The position numbers and the translations under genes were made by a program. The notes below the pieces were generated by a model. That model ran no database searches and was not told the origin of the DNA. It saw nothing but the letters and a program-made list of their open reading frames with translations. Positions 7,413-12,357 of a stretch of 12,357 nucleotides of DNA are shown piece after piece. The number at the start of each line of letters is the position of its first letter. Position 1 is the first letter of the stretch. The DNA is taken from NCBI GenBank assembly GCA_013154135.1, contig JAADDB010000012.1, positions 1 through 12,357 on the forward strand, given 5' to 3'. Source of the stretch: Chloroflexota bacterium. Lineage in GTDB: Bacteria > Chloroflexota > Anaerolineae > JAADDB01.

Positions 7413-7421
7413 ACTATACCA
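7413..7421 (-). promoter_or_regulatory. Candidate extended -10 promoter for the kinase/regulator operon
   Basis: The minus strand reads TGG-TATAGT, an extended -10 element, with only a poor -35 (TTTATT at 16 nt). The start point would be near 7406, giving a leader of about 270 nt to the preferred kinase start. The 7137-7516 stretch has no other gene I can support. It holds this promoter, a 12-bp palindrome at 7470-7481, the mannosyltransferase terminator, and a perfect 8-bp-arm palindrome AAAGGGCC-G-GGCCCTTT at 7191-7207. Confidence 0.45.
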
Positions 7422-7469
7422 TAAATCCGGCAAGAATAAAGCTCTTATAGGGGCAAAATCCCATAGGAA

Positions 7470-7481
7470 TTTAGTACTAAA
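7470..7481. other. 12-bp perfect palindrome TTTAGTACTAAA
   Basis: This AT-rich perfect palindrome lies about 50-65 nt upstream of the candidate kinase promoter and overlaps the U-tract of the mannosyltransferase terminator. Its size and symmetry suit a dimeric regulator. No known operator is recognised, and chance cannot be excluded. Confidence 0.3.
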
Positions 7482-7513
7482 AGAACAGCTCCTCTCGTCA
7501 GAAAAAGAGGAGC
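7479..7513 (-). terminator. Rho-independent terminator of the mannosyltransferase gene
   Basis: An 8-bp perfect stem (7488-7495 with 7506-7513, GCTCCTCT/AGAGGAGC) with a 10-nt loop begins 3 nt after the stop codon. The minus strand then continues TGTTCTTTT. This is a credible intrinsic terminator separating the gene from the kinase operon. Confidence 0.75.
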
Positions 7514-7516
7514 CGC

Positions 7517-8251
7517 TCATGCCAAGCGCAACGCCCGCCTCAGCCGGTGGAAAAAGAGCCGGGCCACCGTTCCCATGGCTTTGAAGATCTCCCGTTGCGA
7601 TATCTTCGACCGCCCTCGCCGCCGGTCCACAAAGAGGATGGGGATTTCCCCCACGGAAAAGCCATGAACCTGACAGCGATACAAGATCTCCACCAGGTAG
7701 GAATACCCATCCGCGCGCACCGTCTCCGGCCGGATGCGCTCCAACACGTGACGCCGATATGCCCGAAAGCCCGCGGTGCAATCGTGGGCAGACAACCCCA
7801 ACAAGGTACGAGCAACCCAGTTGGCGCCCCGGCTCAACACGCGACGCTTTAGGCCCCAATGCCGGGTTCCCCCGCCGGGCACGTACCTGGACCCAATCGC
7901 CACATCATAGGTCCGGGCCTTGGCCAACAGGGGAGGCAGATAACGGGGGTCATGGGAGAAATCCGCGTCCATGGTGCAAATGGGGTCCGCGCCCAATTGG
8001 AAGGCCTTGCGAAAGCCGGCCACATACGCGGTGCCCAAGCCCAATTTCCCTTCCCGATGAATCACGTGAACCCGGGGATCTTGCTGGGCCAACGCGTCGG
8101 CCACTTGGCCGGTGCCATCGGGGGAATTGTCATCCACCACAATGATGTGCGCTTCGGGTACGTGTTGGCGAATGCTCCGTACCAAGGGTGCGATGTTCTC
8201 TGCTTCGTTGTACGTGGGAACGACAACCGCAGGCGTTGGCTCGTCGTTCAT
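7517..8251 (-). CDS. Polyprenol-phosphate mannosyltransferase (GT2, DPM1-like)
   Basis: Transfers a sugar, usually mannose from GDP-mannose, to a polyprenyl phosphate to make a lipid-linked donor at the cytoplasmic membrane face. The 244-residue protein has the GT2 nucleotide-binding fold: VVVPTYNEAENI (9-20), VVDDNSPDGT (38-47), KLGLGTAYVAGF (69-80), the metal-binding MDADFSHDP (94-102), then GSRYVPGGG and a basic KISQREI segment typical of this family. There are no C-terminal membrane helices, so it is the short, soluble DPM1/Ppm1-like form. The start is ATG 8249-8251 with AAGGGG about 5 nt upstream and a promoter about 50 nt further up. An upstream extension to 8392 would run through that promoter. 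The sugar specificity is inferred from family only; glucose transfer is possible. Confidence 0.92.
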   Translation of the reverse strand: MNDEPTPAVVVPTYNEAENIAPLVRSIRQHVPEAHIIVVDDNSPDGTGQVADALAQQDPRVHVIHREGKLGLGTAYVAGFRKAFQLGADPICTMDADFSHDPRYLPPLLAKARTYDVAIGSRYVPGGGTRHWGLKRRVLSRGANWVARTLLGLSAHDCTAGFRAYRRHVLERIRPETVRADGYSYLVEILYRCQVHGFSVGEIPILFVDRRRGRSKISQREIFKAMGTVARLFFHRLRRALRLA

Positions 8252-8307
8252 AGTACCCCTTGCGTCCCCTTCCTCGGAAATTTTCCTTCGCGTTCCACAG
8301 AGTGTCC

Positions 8308-8336
8308 ATTGTAGCACAAGCCCCAAACGCTCCCAA
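8308..8336 (-). promoter_or_regulatory. Promoter of the mannosyltransferase gene
   Basis: The minus strand has TTGGGA (8331-8336), a 17-nt spacer and TACAAT (8308-8313), placing the start near 8301, about 50 nt before the ATG. It lies in the 182-nt gap after the glycosyltransferase operon. No clear terminator for that upstream operon is visible in the gap. Confidence 0.65.
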
Positions 8337-8433
8337 GTAAATGGCGCGCCGGGGAAAATGGGGAACGGATAACAAGGAGGGGATATCGACAAAACCCCAC
8401 TTCAAATGGAACAACAGGCCAACGCGCAGCCGT

Positions 8434-10002
8434 CTACTGTCGCCCACCTTTATCGCATGTGGGGGCATCCTTGCGGTGGAGGAAGAAGATGTAGCCTACC
8501 CGCGGGCGTCCGTAATCTGTGGGCACTTCCACGCGCAGCGGGACGAGTTCATACCGGGCCCGCACCCGCGGGTCGGACCAGAGACGCCGGACGGGCATCC
8601 AATCCCGAGGGCGGAAATGGGGACTGTCGAACAGGTGGGTGTCCAGCTGAATCCACTCGGGGGAGCGCCGAAGGATGTAGTCCACATCCAGCCGCACGTG
8701 CCCCGGATCCCATTGGCCCTGGTGAAGGACGGGCGGGGAATGGGCAATGTGGACGTCGTTGAGCCCCAACATGTCGATGATGATGTGATCATCGTTCAAA
8801 TAAGCGGCCGCCCCCACCGCGAGGAGGGCAACCGTGTCCTCAGGACAAAGGCGATCCCGCAAGGCCAAGCCCATCGCGTACTGGGACGCGTGCATGGGCT
8901 CCACCAGACGCACAGGACGCCAGAGACGCCACGGTCGGGTGCGAAGCACATGAAGGGAAGGGGACACCACCCCCAGGAGAATCCCCCCGACCAGTACCAA
9001 TCCAACCCACCGGGAGGACAGAAGAGGGTTGGAGACAAGCGCGTAGGTGGCCATCACATACAGGAAAGGGAGGACCGGCAGCAGCAGCCGGAAATGAGGC
9101 ATCCAATCGCCGCCGGCCAGGATAGCCCGGATCAGCAGAAGGGGGATGAATCCGAATACCAAAATGGTGGGCCATGTACGCCCTCGCCATGCCCCCCACG
9201 CGGCCAGGATAAGGGCCAACGCGATCCCCGGCCGGCGCAAAAACATGAGCACGTAGGCGATCCCTTCCCGCCAAGCAGCCCAACCACCGCCCATCTTCGC
9301 GTAAAACGTGTTCGGCAACGGCCAACCAAAGTACACCCATCGGGCCAGGAAAAAGGGGAGAAAGAGCCCGATAAAGCCAACCCCCATCCGGAGCAAAGGC
9401 GCCTTATCCCCCCCTTTCCACTCCCGCCAGCCCAGGAGCAGCCAGGCAAAGAGGAAAAGGGGCACACTGTCCAAACGGGTCATGCCCAACAGGGCAAACC
9501 CCACCCCGGCCCATCCCCATCGTTCTTCCACCATCAACCACACACTCAACAACAACAGGAAGAGGAAGAGCATGGAGTCCATGCCCGCGCCGGCCCAAAA
9601 AGCGAACTCCGGGGAGAGGGCCAGCAAAAGGGCCGGGACCACACTCCAGAGGGGAGAAACTTCCTCCGGAAGGAGATGTCTTGCCAGGGCCACCACAAGC
9701 CCCAGGGAAGCCAGGGCCAGAAGTCCGTTGAGCACGGTGGCCCAAACCACCACATCCCAGCCCAGCCGAACACCCAACGCTAAAAGGGCCGTGTAGAGGA
9801 GGCTGCTCACCCCTTCCACCGGCGGTTCGCCCCGATTCCACACCAGGCCCAACCCTTCGGCCCAATGGCGGGCGTAGCGGAAGAAGATGAAGGCATCGTC
9901 AATGAGGGCCACGTCCGTGCCGTAAATGCGGTACGCGTGGACGAGGAAGAGGGCGAACACGCCCGCCAGCCCCACTCCCCAACGCCGGGCTCGTGTCCTC
10001 AT
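8434..10002 (-). CDS. Polytopic membrane glycosyltransferase, GT-C type (AftB/ArnT-like)
   Basis: A 522-residue integral membrane protein. About ten hydrophobic segments span residues 9-350, and a mostly hydrophilic C-terminal domain (about 370-522) probably lies outside the membrane. The first large loop holds DDAFIFFRYARHWAEGLGLVWN (35-56) followed by GEPPVEGVSSLLY, the Asp-Asp and EG-T/S-x-LLY pattern of GT-C enzymes that use polyprenyl-phosphate sugars, closest in style to the AftB-type arabinofuranosyltransferases. Other marks are PLPNTFYAK (228-236), GGDWMPHFRLLLPVLP (297-312) and DMLGLND (410-416). The ATG at 10000-10002 overlaps the previous stop as ATGA and has no clear ribosome site, so translation is probably coupled. 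The acceptor is unknown. The neighbouring mannosyltransferase could supply its donor (inference). Confidence 0.8.
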   Translation of the reverse strand: MRTRARRWGVGLAGVFALFLVHAYRIYGTDVALIDDAFIFFRYARHWAEGLGLVWNRGEPPVEGVSSLLYTALLALGVRLGWDVVVWATVLNGLLALASLGLVVALARHLLPEEVSPLWSVVPALLLALSPEFAFWAGAGMDSMLFLFLLLLSVWLMVEERWGWAGVGFALLGMTRLDSVPLFLFAWLLLGWREWKGGDKAPLLRMGVGFIGLFLPFFLARWVYFGWPLPNTFYAKMGGGWAAWREGIAYVLMFLRRPGIALALILAAWGAWRGRTWPTILVFGFIPLLLIRAILAGGDWMPHFRLLLPVLPFLYVMATYALVSNPLLSSRWVGLVLVGGILLGVVSPSLHVLRTRPWRLWRPVRLVEPMHASQYAMGLALRDRLCPEDTVALLAVGAAAYLNDDHIIIDMLGLNDVHIAHSPPVLHQGQWDPGHVRLDVDYILRRSPEWIQLDTHLFDSPHFRPRDWMPVRRLWSDPRVRARYELVPLRVEVPTDYGRPRVGYIFFLHRKDAPTCDKGGRQ

Positions 10003-10412
10003 TGCTTTGTGCTCACCATCAGAGGTTTTACCCGAGGCCACGCGTGATAGACAAAGGCCAGAACAGAGGCCGTCTCCAGCCCTCGGCCCACCGCGAACCA
10101 CCACGCTTCACCCGGAAGCCAAGGAGCCAGGAAGACCAACCACAGGCCCCCGTTCATCAGGTAAAAGGCTGCCCATGCCCAACGTTCACGGCCCCGACGC
10201 ACACCGAACCGGGGCAGAATCCAATAGCCGATTCCCGTGGCCAACAGGGTAATCCAGCCGAAGAGGACCCAATCCATGTGGGAAGGGAGGAGCGTCCAGG
10301 TCCAGCCGGCCCATGGGATCCCCTTATGGGAGAGAAGAAGCGCCCCGAAGGTACTTCCCAGCCCCAGGTAGACCAATGAAGCTCTCACGTACCACACACT
10401 CAAGCGCGGCAT
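9999..10412 (-). CDS. Small four-helix membrane protein, paralogue B
   Basis: A 137-residue protein with four hydrophobic segments (about 12-27, 46-66, 78-98, 107-124). Features include LLPSHMDWVLFGWITLLATGIGYWILP (41-67), MNGGLWL and a terminal WPRVKP. The pattern H/GW/YW-LP resembles single helices of haem-copper oxidase subunit I and NnrS-type proteins, where histidines bind haem, but the protein is too short to be an oxidase. It is homologous to the preceding gene product, sharing Pro43, GW at 52-53, LP at 66-67, an Asn-Gly/Ala-Gly-Leu motif and WPRV(K/R)P. The start at ATG 10410-10412 has GGGAGGG 5 nt upstream and lies 2 nt after the previous stop. A longer ORF to 10685 would be mostly antisense-like sequence inside the neighbour and is rejected. 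Function unknown. Confidence 0.82.
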   Translation of the reverse strand: MPRLSVWYVRASLVYLGLGSTFGALLLSHKGIPWAGWTWTLLPSHMDWVLFGWITLLATGIGYWILPRFGVRRGRERWAWAAFYLMNGGLWLVFLAPWLPGEAWWFAVGRGLETASVLAFVYHAWPRVKPLMVSTKQ

Positions 10413-10414
10413 TC

Positions 10415-10840
10415 TTACCCTCCCAAGCGACGCGGTCGCACGCGCGGCCACGTGTTGATGATGAAGAGCATGACGCCCGTCCACTGGAGGAGCGCGGAGA
10501 GGACCAGCATCCACCCCCATATGCCACCTTGGCCCATGAAGGGCTCGGCCAGCGCGCGCAAGATCAGGCCCGCGTTGACGGTGACCAACGTGCCCCAGAT
10601 GAGGGATTCGCGTCCCCGGGGAGCCTGGGCAGAGTAATTGGGCAACATCCAATTTGCGACCCCGAAGATGAATTGGGTCACCCAACCGACCATGAAGAAG
10701 TGGAAATACACGGGGGAGAGAAGAGCCATCCTTCCCCCGATCCAGCCCAACCCCTGGGCGACCAAACCCACCCCGATGAGAAGGGCCAATACCAGGTAGA
10801 TAAAGGAAAGCTTGACAAACCAGCGCGTCACCGTGGGCAT
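10415..10840 (-). CDS. Small four-helix membrane protein, paralogue A
   Basis: A 141-residue protein with four hydrophobic segments (about 10-28, 41-60, 80-96, 107-128). Residues 43-66 (PVYFHFFMVGW, then IFGVANWMLP) resemble the histidine-bearing helix of haem-copper oxidase subunit I/NnrS-related membrane proteins. The run RGRESLIWGTLVTVNAGLILR and the end WPRVRP are shared with paralogue B. Start ATG 10838-10840 has GGGAGGA 6 nt upstream. It lies 23 nt after the NnrS-like gene and 2 nt before paralogue B. A role with the NnrS-like protein in haem, copper or NO-related electron chemistry is plausible from context but not shown. Function unknown. Confidence 0.82.
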   Translation of the reverse strand: MPTVTRWFVKLSFIYLVLALLIGVGLVAQGLGWIGGRMALLSPVYFHFFMVGWVTQFIFGVANWMLPNYSAQAPRGRESLIWGTLVTVNAGLILRALAEPFMGQGGIWGWMLVLSALLQWTGVMLFIINTWPRVRPRRLGG

Positions 10841-10863
10841 ACTTATCCTCCCTTACATCCCGC

Positions 10864-11943
10864 CTACTGTCTCTGGCCGGACAGGCGTACTTGGACGATC
10901 ACCGCGGCGGTCGCGATGAGGAAGGCCAAGATGGCGATGCCGTTCAACAGCCCACCCCACCGTCGCCAGGACCACCAAGACATCACATCTCCCACAATGC
11001 GGATGATCAACGAGATGTGGAGGAGAACCAGGTAGCTGTAGAACCACTCCCGGTACTCGATCGGCAGCCCCAGAACCGTGGGGAAGATGATGGGCGCGTG
11101 GCCGAAGATCATGGAGAAGACAAAGCCGATGAAGAACGCGTGCAGCCACGCATCATAATGAGGGCCGGCCATCACTCCCCCCCAGATCAACGCCATGACC
11201 CCGCCGATGGCCATCCACACATATCCCGTCAACAGACAAACGGCCGCGAACCGGGGGAGCCCCCCCAACTTGATGGTGCGACGGGCAATATCGTACTGCA
11301 GGAGCCAAAGGGCCATCACCAGAAGCCCCAGCCCGGAGATGCGGACCCCCAAGTCATAGGAAAACAGAGCAACCACAGGGCCCAACGCGTACACGGCCAT
11401 GGTCACGTAAAGGGATTGCATGATGTGCTTGCGCAGAGTCAGAATACGGGCCAACTCAATCCGCTCCCCCACAATGGTCAAGGCCAGAAAACCGACCCAC
11501 CAGAGGACAATCACCGGGATAGGGTAGCCCAACAGCCACAACCCGTTGCCGATGAACCACATGAGGGATCCTGCGGCCATGACCCACACGGGCAAAATGG
11601 CTTGCCGCTGCAGCAGGAGACCGAACAGGAGAAGGATCAGACCGCTGCCTACCCACAAACCGATCTTCCCCGGTTCAGGGGGGAAGCCCAGGAGAAGCCA
11701 CAGCGCACTGAGTCCGGAAATAATCGGTCCGCTGTACACCCACCGCTGGTCCAAAGCCACCGCGCGCTCCAGCCCGATAAGCGTACCCAAGAAGCCCGAG
11801 ACCATCAAAGCGCCGTGAAACCCGGGCCACGATGCCCCGGTCGGCCAATGCCATCCCAGCCGGATGAGACCGGCCCACGCGCCAACGAGACCAATAAAGA
11901 CGATAAGGACTAAAAGTGGAGCTCTTTCACGACGTAACGTCAT
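10864..11943 (-). CDS. NnrS-like polytopic membrane protein
   Basis: A 359-residue protein with about eleven to twelve hydrophobic segments. Two regions resemble the NnrS family of haem/copper membrane proteins linked to nitric-oxide and nitrite metabolism: FHGALMVSGFLGTLIGLERAVAL (42-64) and the histidine-rich stretch LHAFFIGFVFSMIFGHAPIIFP (267-288). Candidate metal or haem ligands are H43, H268, H282 and H309. The classic NnrS GHTGR motif is not seen; the equivalent reads GHAPI, so this is a divergent relative and not a confident NnrS. The ATG at 11941-11943 is set by AAGGAGG (11950-11956), 6 nt upstream. It is the first gene of a four-gene membrane operon. No nitrite or NO reductase gene is visible in the window. 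Confidence 0.75.
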   Translation of the reverse strand: MTLRRERAPLLVLIVFIGLVGAWAGLIRLGWHWPTGASWPGFHGALMVSGFLGTLIGLERAVALDQRWVYSGPIISGLSALWLLLGFPPEPGKIGLWVGSGLILLLFGLLLQRQAILPVWVMAAGSLMWFIGNGLWLLGYPIPVIVLWWVGFLALTIVGERIELARILTLRKHIMQSLYVTMAVYALGPVVALFSYDLGVRISGLGLLVMALWLLQYDIARRTIKLGGLPRFAAVCLLTGYVWMAIGGVMALIWGGVMAGPHYDAWLHAFFIGFVFSMIFGHAPIIFPTVLGLPIEYREWFYSYLVLLHISLIIRIVGDVMSWWSWRRWGGLLNGIAILAFLIATAAVIVQVRLSGQRQ

Positions 11944-12032
11944 CCTCTACCTCCTTCGATCAGGGCATACCCATTCGCTGGACCTTGGCTGAAATTAGGC
12001 GGCTCGTGTCCATGAATCCACAGTCCAGCCAT

Positions 12033-12054
12033 CCGGCCGAGCAATCCCGGCCGG
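12033..12054 (-). other. GC-rich hairpin in the leader of the NnrS-like operon
   Basis: Arms CCGGCCG and CGGCCGG (7 bp, perfect) flank an 8-nt loop. On the minus strand it would lie about 35 nt into the predicted leader and is not followed by a U-tract, so it is not a terminator for this operon. On the plus strand an A/T run (ATTTTGC, then a T-tract) follows it, but no plus-strand gene is present to terminate. Confidence 0.45.
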
Positions 12055-12071
12055 GGATTTTGCTAGTTTTT

Positions 12072-12088
12072 TTGATAAAAATCCGCCT
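12072..12088. promoter_or_regulatory. Downstream copy of a 17-bp direct repeat, possible operator
   Basis: The plus strand reads TTGATAAAAATCCGCCT. Fourteen of 17 bases match the copy at 12148-12164. The core TTGAT-N4-ATCCG differs at two of ten defined positions from the FNR-type site TTGAT-N4-ATCAA. It overlaps the predicted start point of the NnrS-like operon, a position that would suit repression. The regulator is unknown. Confidence 0.4.
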
Positions 12089-12093
12089 CCCAA

Positions 12094-12121
12094 AGTGTAC
12101 TGAAAAAGGAAGGGTTGGCAA
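12094..12121 (-). promoter_or_regulatory. Candidate promoter of the NnrS-like membrane operon
   Basis: The minus strand has TTGCCA (12116-12121), a 16-nt spacer and TACACT (12094-12099), giving a start near 12087 and a leader of about 144 nt. The 16-nt spacing and TTGCC -35 match the mreB promoter. The region 11944-12249 contains this promoter, the flanking direct repeats, a GC hairpin and a heptamer array; no gene in it is supported. Confidence 0.55.
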
Positions 12122-12147
12122 AATTGGCCCCCCGACACGGCCGACAC

Positions 12148-12164
12148 TTGACGGAAATCCGCCT
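12148..12164. promoter_or_regulatory. Upstream copy of the 17-bp direct repeat, possible operator
   Basis: The plus strand reads TTGACGGAAATCCGCCT, 76 bp from the second copy in the same orientation. The centre is about 69 bp upstream of the predicted start point. The two copies bracket the promoter. Confidence 0.4.
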
Positions 12165-12201
12165 GTACAGGGCTTTCACCTCTGAACGGACGTGGGGCTA
12201 T

Positions 12202-12222
12202 TGCGTAACGAGTAACGAGTAA
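12202..12222 (+). repeat. Heptamer array of three units, plus orientation (copy 6)
   Basis: The plus strand reads TGCGTAA, CGAGTAA, CGAGTAA and then the cap GAGGGCCGG. It faces copy 7, and the two caps meet at the perfect 10-bp palindrome GGGCCGGCCC (12225-12234), so the pair can fold as an imperfect cruciform or hairpin. Confidence 0.8.
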
Positions 12223-12235
12223 GAGGGCCGGCCCT

Positions 12236-12263
12236 TTAATCGTCAATCGTTACTCCTTACTCC
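12236..12263 (-). repeat. Heptamer array of four units (copy 7)
   Basis: In minus-strand sense it reads GGAGTAA, GGAGTAA, CGATTGA, CGATTAA and then the cap AGGGCCGG. The four units are exact consensus. It covers the stop codon of the possible partial gene at the right edge, as copy 3 covers the minC stop. Confidence 0.85.
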
Positions 12264-12357
12264 ACCGCCCCGTTCGCCGCCGAGACGCTGCCAACTCTTG
12301 GCCGCGAACCAAGGCCGTTTGTACACACTCCTGCACCTTAAAGAACTGTTTTGTGGG
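12250..12357 (-). CDS. Possible C-terminus of a gene cut by the window edge
   Basis: A 35-codon open frame enters from the right edge and stops at TAA 12250-12252, inside heptamer copy 7. It is basic near the end (ASRRRTGRWSKE). No family is recognised, and an open frame of this length can occur by chance in GC-rich DNA. The main support is the parallel with minC, whose stop is also inside a heptamer array, and the matching strand. Confidence 0.3.
   Translation of the reverse strand, partial: PTKQFFKVQECVQTALVRGQELAASRRRTGRWSKE

Noticed and set aside
8341..9783. 480-codon open frame on the plus strand opposite the GT-C glycosyltransferase
   Set aside because: It is an antisense shadow in GC-rich DNA: very rich in Pro, Gly, His, Gln and Arg, with no family motif. 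The minus-strand protein has clear membrane segments and motifs.
10413..10685. Long N-terminal extension of four-helix paralogue B
   Set aside because: The extension lies out of frame inside paralogue A and has no hydrophobic or conserved character. The internal ATG has a good ribosome site 2 nt after the preceding stop.
10891..11913. 340-codon open frame on the plus strand opposite the NnrS-like gene
   Set aside because: Extremely hydrophilic, repetitive His/Gln/Asp/Pro composition, the expected complement of a membrane-protein gene.
11960..12013. 17-residue possible leader peptide before the NnrS-like gene
   Set aside because: There is no ribosome site, no run of regulatory codons and no attenuator-like alternative hairpins.
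12033..12070. Terminator-like hairpin plus T-rich tract on the plus strand
   Set aside because: No plus-strand gene exists upstream in the window, and the T-rich tract is interrupted and distant from the stem.
11995..12246. 83-codon minus-strand open frame upstream of the NnrS-like gene
   Set aside because: It runs across the candidate promoter, direct repeats and hairpin, has no ribosome site and no recognisable domain.

Overview
The window reads as a chromosomal segment of a GC-rich bacterium, most likely a member of the Chloroflexota (Anaerolineae-like). That placement is an inference from gene content, gene order and protein style; no rRNA or other marker is present. All supported genes are on the minus strand and form four transcription units. 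Right to left, in the direction of transcription, they are as follows.

(1) 11943 to 8434: a membrane-protein operon. It holds an NnrS-like polytopic membrane protein, two small four-helix membrane paralogues and a large GT-C type glycosyltransferase. The last two genes are linked by an ATGA stop/start overlap. A candidate promoter upstream (12094-12121) lies between two copies of a 17-bp direct repeat, and the leader contains a GC-rich hairpin.

(2) 8251 to 7517: a stand-alone polyprenol-phosphate mannosyltransferase with its own promoter and a rho-independent terminator. It could make the lipid-linked sugar that the GT-C enzyme uses.

(3) About 7136 to 5744: a two-component pair. A soluble NarL-type sensor kinase, in which Lys-Gln replaces the usual phosphoacceptor His-Asp, is followed by an intact NarL/FixJ response regulator.

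(4) 5466 to 232: the cell-shape operon mreB-mreC-mreD-mrdA(PBP2)-minC. It has a good sigma-70-type promoter and mostly overlapping or nearly contiguous genes. No rodA or minD is present here. The PBP2 has a perfect EF-hand calcium-loop consensus seven residues after its KTG motif.

Four gene-poor stretches (1-231, 5467-5743, 7137-7516, 11944-12249) hold the regulatory signals. Three of them, all except 7137-7516, carry a distinctive repeat element: in-phase arrays of a 7-base unit of consensus (C/G)GA(G/T)T(A/G)A that end in a G-rich cap. Each unit ends in TAA or TGA, so three units put a stop codon in every reading frame. The minC stop codon lies inside one array, and a possible partial gene at the right edge also stops inside one. 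This element is the main unexplained structure of the window. The kinase and the PBP2 loop are the main oddities at the protein level.
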